Assembly (NCBI GenBank): GCA_905200645.1
Contig: CAJKLD010000010.1
Location: 3,866-67,865, forward strand
DNA from: an uncultured Phascolarctobacterium sp.
GTDB taxonomy: Bacteria > Bacillota > Negativicutes > Acidaminococcales > Acidaminococcaceae
DNA length: 64,000 nt
Direction of reading: 5' to 3'
Part shown: piece after piece, positions 36,135 through 44,614 of the stretch
Layout: each line of letters begins with the position of its first letter
How positions within the stretch are numbered: position 1 is the stretch's first letter
Notes under the pieces: model-generated
Databases searched by the model: none
What the model saw: the letters and a program-made list of their open reading frames with translations, nothing else
Told to the model about the DNA's origin: nothing
Program-made: the position numbers and the translations under genes

Positions 36135-36233
36135 ATACATATGAGTATACAGTATATGTTAAAGTAAGAAGTTTATTTTATGTGGAATTTATGATATAAT
36201 ACTAGAATAAATAGTATGATGAGGAGAACTCTC

Positions 36234-36905
36234 TTGATAAAAGGAATTCTATTTGATTTCGACGGTACCTTAGCTAACACTATTGATTTAATAGTAGCGA
36301 CGTTTGAATATACTTTGCAGACGGCTTTAGGCTTTACTCCGCCTAGACAAGAGATTATCAATACGATTGGCTTGCCTTTGGGCGATGCTATGACTATACT
36401 TTCGCGTCAGCCGGAAATGGTGACGGAGCTTCGCAAGGTTTACAAAATATTCAACGCAGCGAATCATGATAAAATGATTAAACCCATTGACGGGATTGCT
36501 GAATTGTTGGCTGAATTAAAGCAGCGAGAAATTAAAATAGCTGTTGTTACCTCCAAAAAACAGGTTATGCTGGAACGAGGTATCAACTGCTTAAATATGA
36601 TTTCTTATATTGACGCTACAGTTTCGGTATTAGATACGGAGCGAGGCAAGCCTCATCCCGACCCAATGCTGTTGGCCAGTGAAAGGCTTGGCTTACAGCC
36701 GGAGGAATGCTTGTGCGTGGGCGATAGTCCTTATGATTTGCAAAGCGGTCACGCGGCAGGCTGTAAGACAGTAGCGGTAGGCTATACCACGTTTCCTTGG
36801 CAAAAAATTTTAGACGAGGGAAAACCTGATTATACTATCAATAAACCGCAGGATTTAGTAAAAATTATAGAAAAAATAAATTTGGAGGAGGCAAAAAATG
36901 CGTAA
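36234..36905 (+). CDS. HAD-IA phosphatase (PpaX/Gph-like)
   Basis: 223 residues from TTG 36234, chosen because GAGGAG lies seven bases upstream and it gives the family-typical start MIKGILFDFDGTLANT; ATG 36216 would overlap that site. Later motifs: VVTSKK, GKPHPDPMLLA and CVGDSPYDLQSG. It fits pyrophosphatase PpaX or phosphoglycolate phosphatase. Its 3' end overlaps the nucleoside phosphorylase gene by 8 bases, so it is in the salvage operon and might act on 5-deoxy or 5-methylthio-pentose phosphates; that is inference. Confidence 0.83.
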   Translation: MIKGILFDFDGTLANTIDLIVATFEYTLQTALGFTPPRQEIINTIGLPLGDAMTILSRQPEMVTELRKVYKIFNAANHDKMIKPIDGIAELLAELKQREIKIAVVTSKKQVMLERGINCLNMISYIDATVSVLDTERGKPHPDPMLLASERLGLQPEECLCVGDSPYDLQSGHAAGCKTVAVGYTTFPWQKILDEGKPDYTINKPQDLVKIIEKINLEEAKNA

Positions 36906-37695
36906 AATAGCTATTATTGGCGGCACGGGCATTTATAGTCCGGAAGCTTTAAGTGGTTTTGAAGAAAAGATTATTGAGACACCCTATGGTTCTGCTTTGT
37001 GCAACATTGGTTCTATAGCAGATAATCAGGTGATATTTATTACTCGACATGGTATTGGCCATAAAACTGCGCCCCATAAGGTAAATTATCGCGCTAATAT
37101 TTGGGCGTTGAAAAGCTTAGGTACGGAAGAAATTTTTTCTACTACCGCCGTTGGCAGCCTCAATCCGGAGATGAAGGCCGGTCATTTTGTAGTATGCGAT
37201 AATGTTTTGGACTTTACTAAGAGCCGTATCAATACTTTTTATGATACTCCCGAACGCGGCGTAGTACATGCGGATTTTTCCTATCCCTATTGTCCGGTAG
37301 TACGCGAAAAGGTTATTAAATGCTTAGAAAAAACTGACATTACCTTCCATAAAACAGGCACTTATGTGTGTACCGAAGGCCCTCGCTTTGAAAGCGCTGC
37401 GGAAATTAAAATGTTCGCTATGCTGGGCGGTGACGTTGTAGGTATGACCAACATGCCGGAATGTATTTTAGCTCGTGAAGCAGAAATGTGTTACAGCACT
37501 TGCTCTATTGTAACCAATATGGCTGCCGGTATTTCTCCGACGCCATTGTCTCATGCCGAGGTTGTTGAAGCAATGGGCAGAAGCATAGCGAATATGAATA
37601 GGCTTATTGAAGCCTTTATCAATTATAGCGAACCTACAGAGGCAGCATGTAACTGTCACGAAGCCTTAAAAGAATTTGGCGGGTTTAAGCTCTAA
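36898..37695 (+). CDS. mtnP: MTA/MTI-type purine nucleoside phosphorylase
   Basis: 265 residues, PNP/MTAP family. Phosphate site ITRHGIGHKTAPHKVNYRAN and the base site GPRFESAAEIKMF. Where human MTAP has Asp220 and Asp222 to read the 6-amino group of adenine, this protein has TNMAAG with Asn207 and Ala, the pattern expected for 6-oxopurines. It may therefore cleave 5'-methylthioinosine or 5'-deoxyinosine rather than MTA, consistent with the deaminase in the same operon. ATG is preceded by TTGGAGGAGG. Next gene is mtnA, which takes the sugar-1-phosphate. Confidence 0.85.
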   Translation: MRKIAIIGGTGIYSPEALSGFEEKIIETPYGSALCNIGSIADNQVIFITRHGIGHKTAPHKVNYRANIWALKSLGTEEIFSTTAVGSLNPEMKAGHFVVCDNVLDFTKSRINTFYDTPERGVVHADFSYPYCPVVREKVIKCLEKTDITFHKTGTYVCTEGPRFESAAEIKMFAMLGGDVVGMTNMPECILAREAEMCYSTCSIVTNMAAGISPTPLSHAEVVEAMGRSIANMNRLIEAFINYSEPTEAACNCHEALKEFGGFKL

Positions 37696-37711
37696 GGAGA
37701 TTTTACAGATA

Positions 37712-38773
37712 ATGGTTGAAACAATGCGCTGGGAGCAGCAAACGCAAAGTTTGATACTTTTGGATCAAACAAAGCTGCCTCAAGAATGTATTTTTATTAC
37801 CTGTCAAGACTATTTGCGAGTTAAGCTGGCTATTGAGCGTTTAGAAGTTCGCGGCGCGCCTGCTATCGGCGCTGCTGCCGCCTTCGGCATGGTACTGGGA
37901 GCGTTGGCGTGTGCCGATAAGCCTGATTTTATCCATGCTTTGGCTAAGGTGTGCGCGGAGCTTATAAGCGCCCGTCCTACGGCAGTAAATTTGGCTTGGG
38001 CCTGCAACAAGCAATTTGCGTTGGCAGTTAAGCTGCATGAGGAAGATGTTGCTCCTTATAAAATTATCAAGGAGTTAGAACACGCAGCGCTGACAATTTA
38101 TGAGGAAGATATTGCACGCAATAAAAAAATGGGTGAGTACGGTGCTGCTGTTTTGCCTGATGATGCAGTGGTTTTAACTCATTGTAACGCCGGTGCGCTA
38201 GCTACCTGCGGCTGGGGTACGGCGTTGGGAGTAATTCGCAGCGCTCACACTTTAGGTAAAATAAAAATGGTTTATGCTGACGAAACCAGGCCGCTTTTGC
38301 AGGGAGCAAGGCTGACTGCCTACGAATTGCTGGAGGATAAAATTCCTGTCACGCTGATTACGGATAATATGGCAGCCTGGACTATGAAAACCAAAGGCGT
38401 AAATGCCGTAGTCGTTGGTGCAGACAGAATTGCCGCTAATGGTGATGCTGCTAACAAAATAGGCACTTACGGTGTTGCGCTGGCTGCCAAAGCTCATGGT
38501 ATACCTTTTTACATTGCCGCGCCTGTGAGTACGTTTGATTTTTCTCTTGTCAGCGGTGAGCAGATTCCCATAGAGGAGCGTGCTGGCGAAGAAGTAAAAG
38601 CTTTCCGCAGCGAACAGTCTGCGCCTAACTGTGTAGCTACATTTAACCCTGCTTTTGACGTTACGCCGTCAGAGCTGATTGCAGGAATCATTACTGAATA
38701 CGGTGTGATAACCGCACCCTATATAGAAAATATTAAGCATCTGCAGGAGCAGAGCAAGGAGGAGTTTTTATAA
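37712..38773 (+). CDS. mtnA: S-methyl-5-thioribose-1-phosphate isomerase
   Basis: 353 residues from ATG 37712. RGAPAIG at 48-54, catalytic Cys158 in THCNAGALAT and Asp238 in VVGADRIAANGD, the same pair as Bacillus MtnA. It converts (methylthio)ribose-1-phosphate, and likely 5-deoxyribose-1-phosphate, to the ribulose-1-phosphate form, the substrate of the aldolase two genes on. AAGGAG at 37694-37699. Part of the 36234-41991 operon. Confidence 0.94.
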   Translation: MVETMRWEQQTQSLILLDQTKLPQECIFITCQDYLRVKLAIERLEVRGAPAIGAAAAFGMVLGALACADKPDFIHALAKVCAELISARPTAVNLAWACNKQFALAVKLHEEDVAPYKIIKELEHAALTIYEEDIARNKKMGEYGAAVLPDDAVVLTHCNAGALATCGWGTALGVIRSAHTLGKIKMVYADETRPLLQGARLTAYELLEDKIPVTLITDNMAAWTMKTKGVNAVVVGADRIAANGDAANKIGTYGVALAAKAHGIPFYIAAPVSTFDFSLVSGEQIPIEERAGEEVKAFRSEQSAPNCVATFNPAFDVTPSELIAGIITEYGVITAPYIENIKHLQEQSKEEFL

Positions 38774-38775
38774 AT

Positions 38776-40020
38776 ATGGAAAGTATTATTAAAGATATTA
38801 AGCTGGCTCCTTTGGGTTACCAGCGTATTGCCTGGGCAAAGGAGTATATGCCTTTGCTGAACATTTTAAATGAACAGTACAGCAAAACTCAACCTTTTAA
38901 AGGTTTGAATATGATTGTTACCATTCATTTGGAAGCAAAAACAGCTTATCTGGCAATGGTTCTGAAAAATGCCGGTGCCAATGTGGTTGTTACAGGCAGC
39001 AATCCCTTATCTACTCAGGACGAAATTGCCGCAGCTTTGGTTGACAGCGGCATTACCGTTTTTGCAACGCACGCCTGCACCAATGAAGAATATGATATGT
39101 ATCTGCGTGAAGCATTAAAGATTGAGCCTGATTTGATTATTGACGACGGCGGCGATTTGGTAAACATGCTTCATGGTGAGCGTCGTGATTTAATCGGCAA
39201 GCTTTTGGGCGGCAGTGAAGAAACTACTACCGGCGTACATCGTCTAAAGGCTTTAGCTGCTGCGGGTCATTTGGCTTTTCCGATGATTGCCGTTAATGAC
39301 GCTTACTGTAAATATCTTTTTGACAATCGTTATGGTACCGGTCAATCCTCTTGGGACGGCATCATGCGCACTACCAATATGTCCGTTGCAGGTAGAACTG
39401 TTGTCATAGCTGGTTACGGCTGGTGCGGCAAGGGCGTGGCTATGCGCGCGAAAGGTTTGGGCGCTAATGTTATTGTTACCGAAGTAGATCCTATTAAGGG
39501 CATTGAAGCTGTTTTTGACGGCTTCCGCGTAATGCCTATGCAGGAAGCTGCTAAGTATGGCGATATTTTTGTTACTGTCACCGGCTGCAAGGACGTTATC
39601 ACTAAAGAACACATGCAGGTGATGAAAAACGGCGCTGTAATGTGTAACGCCGGTCACTTTGATGTAGAAGTAAATAAAAATCATTTAGAAGAATTATCCG
39701 TAGTTGCTCCTTACGAAGTGCGTAAAAATATTATGACATATACTATGGCTGACGGACGTAAGCTTAACCTGTTGGGCGAAGGCCGTTTAGTAAATTTAGC
39801 TTGCGGCGACGGTCATCCTATTGAAATTATGGATTTGTCCTTTGCTATGCAGTTCCTGGCTATGAAATATTTGTTGGATAATAAAGGGAAGCTGGAGAAC
39901 AAGCTCTATGTTCTGCCGGAAGAGCTGAATACCGAGGTGGCTGCATTGAAGCTGCATGCTATGGGTGCAGGTATTGATACGCTTACCGAAGAACAAAAGG
40001 CTTATTTAACTGCCGAATAA
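38776..40020 (+). CDS. ahcY: S-adenosyl/S-inosyl-homocysteine hydrolase
   Basis: 414 residues, the short form also found in Thermotoga and archaea. NAD site GYGWCGKGVAMRAKGLGAN, catalytic-region EETTTGVHRLK and DNRYGTGQS, with DDGGDL before them. Human SAHH reads the adenine amino group through Thr57 and Glu59; here the strand is HLEAKT, giving Glu53 and Lys55. That change, together with mtaD in the same operon, suggests S-inosylhomocysteine may be the real substrate. Product is homocysteine for methionine synthesis. Two bases separate it from mtnA. Confidence 0.92.
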   Translation: MESIIKDIKLAPLGYQRIAWAKEYMPLLNILNEQYSKTQPFKGLNMIVTIHLEAKTAYLAMVLKNAGANVVVTGSNPLSTQDEIAAALVDSGITVFATHACTNEEYDMYLREALKIEPDLIIDDGGDLVNMLHGERRDLIGKLLGGSEETTTGVHRLKALAAAGHLAFPMIAVNDAYCKYLFDNRYGTGQSSWDGIMRTTNMSVAGRTVVIAGYGWCGKGVAMRAKGLGANVIVTEVDPIKGIEAVFDGFRVMPMQEAAKYGDIFVTVTGCKDVITKEHMQVMKNGAVMCNAGHFDVEVNKNHLEELSVVAPYEVRKNIMTYTMADGRKLNLLGEGRLVNLACGDGHPIEIMDLSFAMQFLAMKYLLDNKGKLENKLYVLPEELNTEVAALKLHAMGAGIDTLTEEQKAYLTAE

Positions 40021-40026
40021 AGTGTT

Positions 40027-40698
40027 ATGGAAAATTCAACAAGACAAAAAGCTTGCGCAGCCATCGTCGAGATGGGGCGCAGGCTGATAGATGAACGCCT
40101 TGTCGCTGGCTCTTGGGGAAATATCAGCTGCCGGATTGATGAAAACACTCTTGCTATTACGCCTTCTGGCCGTGGTTATGAAAACCAGCAGCCGGAGGAT
40201 ATAGTGCTTTTGGATAATCAAGGCAATGTAGTTGAAGGAAAGCGTATTCCTTCCTCTGAAAGCAAGCTGCATGTAGCCATTTATGCTGCATGTCCGAAAG
40301 CTAAAGCAATAATTCATACTCATAGTATTTATGCCAGCGCTTTAGCTGCCATGCGCGAGGATGTGCCTGCGATTATTGAGGACATCGTGCAAATCTGTGG
40401 CGGCAAGGTTTACTGTGCTGAATATGCTCTGCCGGGAACGCAGGAGCTGGCGGGTAACGCCGTTAAGGCTTTGCATGGACGCAAGGCGGCATTATTGGCA
40501 AATCATGGCGCTGTGTGTTGGGGTAAAAGCCTGGAGGACGCGCTGATTGTGTGTGAAATTTTAGAAAAGGCTGCTCAAATAGTGCTTATCTGCCGCGGAG
40601 CAGGCGGTAAGGCGTTTGAATTAGATGCAGCAGATGCCGAGGCTATGCACAGCTTTTATGAACAGCATTATTCTAAACGTCAAATGGACGAGGAATAA
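40027..40698 (+). CDS. Class II aldolase, likely 5-(methylthio/deoxy)ribulose-1-phosphate aldolase
   Basis: 223 residues, FucA/AraD-type zinc aldolase. Zinc ligands His97, His99 (IIHTHS) and His160 (NHGAVCWG); catalytic Glu78 in SSESKLH. In organisms without the oxygen-requiring methionine salvage pathway, such an aldolase splits the MtnA product to DHAP plus (methylthio)acetaldehyde: the DHAP shunt. The position after mtnP-mtnA-ahcY fits that role. A MtnB dehydratase is related in sequence but would need mtnC and mtnD, which are absent here. Confidence 0.85.
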   Translation: MENSTRQKACAAIVEMGRRLIDERLVAGSWGNISCRIDENTLAITPSGRGYENQQPEDIVLLDNQGNVVEGKRIPSSESKLHVAIYAACPKAKAIIHTHSIYASALAAMREDVPAIIEDIVQICGGKVYCAEYALPGTQELAGNAVKALHGRKAALLANHGAVCWGKSLEDALIVCEILEKAAQIVLICRGAGGKAFELDAADAEAMHSFYEQHYSKRQMDEE

Positions 40699-40707
40699 AG
40701 GGGTGGT

Positions 40708-41991
40708 ATGTTGAATAAATTATTGATTAAAAATATTGAGCTTTTGCACACTCCCTACGGCGAGCTGCAAAATATCGCTGTTGAAAATAATAAAATCACT
40801 TATGTAGGTGCAGATATTCCGGCAAATATTCAGGATGCGGAAATAATCGACGGCCAAGGCAAGCTGGCAACCGCCGGTATGGTTAATACTCATGGCCACG
40901 TTTCTATGACTTTGCTGCGCAGCTATGCTGATGATATGGCGCTTATGGATTGGCTGCAAAATAAAATTTGGCCTATTGAGGACAAAATGGATGCCAACGA
41001 CATTTATTGGGGCGCTATGCTGGGCATTGCAGAAATGCTCAAAGGCGGTACTACTTGTTTTGCCGATATGTATGCCTTTATGGAAGACGTTGCCCGCGCT
41101 TGCGCAGAAACAGGCATTCGTGCTAATTTGTGCCGTGGTCTTATCGGCGTTGCTCCTGATAAGGATTTAAAGCTGGCGGAAAATAATGTGCTGTTTGAAA
41201 ATTGGCATGGCTGCGATAACGGACGCATTCGCGTTACCTATGGCCCTCACGCTCCTTATACCTGTCCGGTAGATTATTTAGAAAAAGTTATCAAAGCGGC
41301 TGCAGAGCATAAGGCAGAAATTCAGATGCATTTATGTGAAACTAAATTTGAAGTGGAAAGCTGCGTCAAAGAACATGGCGTAACACCTATCAAATTGATG
41401 GATAACTTAGGAATGTTTGAGTTAGGGACGGTTGCTGCGCACTGTGTACATTTAACTGATGAGGATATGGAAATTATGGCGGCAAAAAAAGTGCGCGTTG
41501 CCCATAATCCTCAAAGTAATTTAAAACTGGCCAGCGGTATTGCGCCAGTCGCACAAATGCTGGAAAAGGGCATTTGCGTGGGCTTAGGTACAGACGGCGC
41601 TTCCAGTAATAATAATCTGGATATGCTCGAAGAATGTCGCGCTGCAGCAATGCTGCATAAAGCTACAACCTTGAATCCATTGGTCGTTCCGGCTGCTAAA
41701 GCCTGGGAAATGGCAACCTGTGATGGCGCTAAGGTTTTAGGCTTTGAAAATTTAGGCACGCTTGAAGCTGGTAAACTGGCTGATATTGTGCTGTGGGATA
41801 TGCATAAGCCATATTGGTATCCGCGTCATAATAAGCTGTCCCAGCTTGTTTATGCCGCTAACAGCAGTGATGCAGATACAGTGATTATTGCCGGTAAAAA
41901 AGTTCTTGAGGGTGGCAGGCTGCTGACTTTTGACGAAGAAAAAATTTATGCAGAGGCTCAGGCTTGTGCAGAAAAATTAGTTAATAAATAA
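40708..41991 (+). CDS. mtaD: 5'-methylthioadenosine/S-adenosylhomocysteine deaminase
   Basis: 427 residues, amidohydrolase. Metal-site residues: His62 and His64 (NTHGHVS), His208 and Glu211 (MHLCE), Asp296 (GTDGASS). It deaminates MTA, SAH and 5'-deoxyadenosine to their inosine forms. GGGGTGG precedes the start; ATG 40708 and TTG 40711 are both possible. It closes the salvage operon and supplies, by inference, the substrates for the phosphorylase and AhcY. Confidence 0.92.
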   Translation: MLNKLLIKNIELLHTPYGELQNIAVENNKITYVGADIPANIQDAEIIDGQGKLATAGMVNTHGHVSMTLLRSYADDMALMDWLQNKIWPIEDKMDANDIYWGAMLGIAEMLKGGTTCFADMYAFMEDVARACAETGIRANLCRGLIGVAPDKDLKLAENNVLFENWHGCDNGRIRVTYGPHAPYTCPVDYLEKVIKAAAEHKAEIQMHLCETKFEVESCVKEHGVTPIKLMDNLGMFELGTVAAHCVHLTDEDMEIMAAKKVRVAHNPQSNLKLASGIAPVAQMLEKGICVGLGTDGASSNNNLDMLEECRAAAMLHKATTLNPLVVPAAKAWEMATCDGAKVLGFENLGTLEAGKLADIVLWDMHKPYWYPRHNKLSQLVYAANSSDADTVIIAGKKVLEGGRLLTFDEEKIYAEAQACAEKLVNK

Positions 41992-42019
41992 ATTTAAGTT
42001 TATATCAGGAGGAAACATT

Positions 42020-42862
42020 ATGGCAAAAATTATTACCAAGGAACTGATCGCTCCTTCCGTCTACGAAATGGTTGTAGATGCGCCTTTGGTGGCTCATAAA
42101 TGCCAGCCGGGGCAATTTGTCATTGTAAGAACTGACGAATTCAGCGAGCGTGTACCGCTGACCATTGCCGACTTCAATCGCGAAGCAGGCACTATTACCT
42201 TAATTATTCAAGCGGTAGGTAATACTACTCGCCACCTGTGCGAAAGCTTTAACGTCGGCGACGATATTTTAGACGTTGTTGGTCCCTTGGGTCGTCCTTC
42301 TGAAATGGAGAAATTTGGTACAGTTGTTGTAGTTGGCGGCGGTATCGGCGTTGCGCCGGTTTATCCTATTGCCCGCGCTTATCATGAGCTGGGAAATAAG
42401 GTTATTTCTATCATCGGCGCCCGCGATAAGGATTTGGTTATCTGGCAGGAGAAAATGGCTGCCATCAGTGACGAAGTAATAATTACCACCGATAACGGTT
42501 CTGCAGGACGCAAGGGCTTCGTAACCGATCCGCTGCGCGAAATGCTGGAAGCAGGAGAGAAAATCGATTTAGTGCTGGCTATCGGTCCTGTAATTATGAT
42601 GAAAAATGTTGCTGCCGTAACCAAACCCTTCGGCGTAAAAACCACGGCCAGCCTAAATACTATTATGGTTGACGGCACGGGCATGTGCGGCGGCTGCCGT
42701 GTAATGGTTGGCGGCGAAAATAAATTTGCTTGTGTAGACGGTCCCGAGTTTGATGCCCATCAGGTTGATTTTGCCAACTTGGTAATGCGTCAGCAAATGT
42801 ACAAGAACCAGGAAAGCCTGGAATATAGCTGCGGAGGTCATTGCAAATGCGTGGAGGAATGA
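42020..42862 (+). CDS. nfnA: NADH-dependent ferredoxin:NADP+ oxidoreductase small subunit NfnA
   Basis: 280 residues. FAD-binding front (ERVPLTIADF), NAD-binding GGGIGVAPVYPIA, and a C-terminal [2Fe-2S] cysteine cluster in CGGCRVMVGG with Cys in FACVDGPEFD. With NfnB it forms the electron-bifurcating transhydrogenase coupling NADH, ferredoxin and NADPH in anaerobes. AGGAGG before ATG. The 3' end overlaps nfnB by 4 bases. Confidence 0.93.
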   Translation: MAKIITKELIAPSVYEMVVDAPLVAHKCQPGQFVIVRTDEFSERVPLTIADFNREAGTITLIIQAVGNTTRHLCESFNVGDDILDVVGPLGRPSEMEKFGTVVVVGGGIGVAPVYPIARAYHELGNKVISIIGARDKDLVIWQEKMAAISDEVIITTDNGSAGRKGFVTDPLREMLEAGEKIDLVLAIGPVIMMKNVAAVTKPFGVKTTASLNTIMVDGTGMCGGCRVMVGGENKFACVDGPEFDAHQVDFANLVMRQQMYKNQESLEYSCGGHCKCVEE

Positions 42863-44235
42863 GAAACCCAATGCCGGAACAGCCGGCCAACGTGCGCAAC
42901 AAAAATTTTGAAGAAGTAGCTCTTGGTTATACCAAGGAAATGGCAGTAGACGAAGCACAACGCTGCTTGAATTGTCCTAAACCGCGCTGTGTAGGCAACT
43001 GTCCCGTAAATATTGAAATTCCTAAATTTATTCACGAGGTAGCGCAGGAAAATTTTGCCGAAGCTTATAAAATTTTGAAACGTAAAAGCGCTCTGCCAGC
43101 TGTTTGCGGCCGCGTATGTCCGCAGGAAAACCAGTGCGAGGGTAAATGTATTTTAGGTATTAAGGGCGAGCCTGTTGCTATTGGCCGTTTGGAGCGCTTT
43201 GTTGCCGATTATGCCCGTGAGCACGGTTTTGATAACGAGGTTGAAGCTCCGGCAGAACGCAAGGGCAAAAAGGTTGCTATCGTAGGCAGCGGCCCCAGCG
43301 GCTTGACCTGCGCCGGAGATTTAGCAAAAATGGGCTATGACGTTACCATGTACGAAGCTCTGCATGCTGCAGGCGGCGTGCTTATGTACGGCATTCCGCA
43401 ATTCCGTCTGCCTAAAGAAATTGTACAGCACGAAATTGCCGGTTTGAAAAAGCTGGGCGTAAATATTGTAGTCAATGCCGTAATCGGCCGTACCTTTACC
43501 ATTAAAGAGTTAATGGAGGAAGAAGGCTTCAGCGCTGTTTATGTTGGCACCGGCGCTGGTTTGCCGCATTTTATGCACATTGACGGCGAAAATTTAAACG
43601 GTGTATATTCTGCCAATGAATTCCTTACTCGCGTAAATCTTATGAAAGCATATCAATTCCCCAACGTAGCAACTCCTGTTTATGTTGGCAAGAGCGCTGC
43701 CATTGTTGGTGCCGGTAACGTAGCTATGGACGCTGCCCGTACTGCTAAGCGTTTGGGCGCAGAGCATGTTTATATTGTTTACCGCCGCAGCGAGGAAGAA
43801 ATGCCTGCTCGTAAAGAAGAAATCGGACATGCTAAGGAAGAAGGCATTGAGCTACGTCTGTTAAATAATCCCACCGCCATTATCGGCAACGAAAAAGGCT
43901 GGGTAAGCGGACTGCAATGCGTAAAAATGGAGTTGGGCGAAGCTGACGCCAGCGGCCGCCGCAGTCCTGTGGCTATCGCAGGCAGCGAGTATGTTTTGGA
44001 TGTGGATATGGTAGTTATGGCTATTGGTCAAGGACCAAATCCGTTGATTAAAGATACTACTCCTGATTTGGAAGTCAACAAACGCGGTAACATTGTTGCC
44101 GACGAGGTTGGCGCCACCTCTATTCCCGGAGTATTTGCAGGCGGCGACATTGTAACCGGCGCTGCTACCGTAATTTCCGCAATGGGCGCTGGTAAGAAAG
44201 CTGCCGCTGCTATTGACGAATATTTGAGTAAATAA
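42859..44235 (+). CDS. nfnB: NfnB large subunit (GltA/glutamate synthase small-chain family)
   Basis: 458 residues if it starts at ATG 42859 in the ATGA overlap; ATG 42847 and 42871 are alternatives. N-terminal Fe-S cysteines in CLNCPKPRCVGNCPV and CGRVCPQENQCEGKC, FAD site VGSGPSGLTCAGDLAKMG, NADP site VGAGNVAMDAARTAKRLG. The fused GltD-like oxidoreductase bifurcates electrons with NfnA. Adjacent nfnA makes NfnAB the best call; a free-standing glutamate synthase small chain is less likely. Confidence 0.93.
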   Translation: MRNPMPEQPANVRNKNFEEVALGYTKEMAVDEAQRCLNCPKPRCVGNCPVNIEIPKFIHEVAQENFAEAYKILKRKSALPAVCGRVCPQENQCEGKCILGIKGEPVAIGRLERFVADYAREHGFDNEVEAPAERKGKKVAIVGSGPSGLTCAGDLAKMGYDVTMYEALHAAGGVLMYGIPQFRLPKEIVQHEIAGLKKLGVNIVVNAVIGRTFTIKELMEEEGFSAVYVGTGAGLPHFMHIDGENLNGVYSANEFLTRVNLMKAYQFPNVATPVYVGKSAAIVGAGNVAMDAARTAKRLGAEHVYIVYRRSEEEMPARKEEIGHAKEEGIELRLLNNPTAIIGNEKGWVSGLQCVKMELGEADASGRRSPVAIAGSEYVLDVDMVVMAIGQGPNPLIKDTTPDLEVNKRGNIVADEVGATSIPGVFAGGDIVTGAATVISAMGAGKKAAAAIDEYLSK

Positions 44236-44300
44236 TTGTATTCAAATTGTTAGCATGGAATTTATTATGCAAAAATAGAAAATATAATACAACAAGTGAA

Positions 44301-44355
44301 AGGTTCCCTGTATCGGCTTTTAGAATTAAATCTGATACAGGGTTCTTCTTTTTTG
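44301..44355 (+). terminator. nfnAB terminator in a 379-base gap
   Basis: CCCTGTATC at 44306-44314 pairs with GATACAGGG at 44334-44342, with a T run to 44354. A small open frame (44296-44490) crosses this hairpin. The rest of the gap to 44614 is AT-rich with a possible weak promoter (TTACCA, 17 bases, TACAAT) near 44533-44561, and nothing else that I can support. Confidence 0.8.
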
Positions 44356-44614
44356 TTTAACAATAATTATAGGTTAAATTATATCATCAATAACATGTTC
44401 GCCAAAACAGGCTATAAAAAGCTTATGAGCTTAGCTATTGAGGCTACCAATAAAGGGTATATTCGATTCGAAGATGAGGATGAAAATTAACAGAAGAATA
44501 GGGTAAAATTTTAGCATACTGACAAAAATTACAGTTACCAAGATTAAGCCTATTTGATACAATTATAGTAGCATATAGAACTTTTATGTTTAGAAATAAG
44601 AGGAGGCTATATTT

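Noticed and set aside
40736..42000. mtaD as 5'-deoxyadenosine-only deaminase or guanine deaminase
   Set aside because: The length, HGHVS, MHLCE and GTDGASS pattern and the neighbours fit the MTA/SAH deaminase group better; substrate breadth is left open instead.
44296..44490. 64-codon open frame after nfnB
   Set aside because: It begins just before the nfnB terminator hairpin and runs through it; no ribosome site and no recognisable protein.
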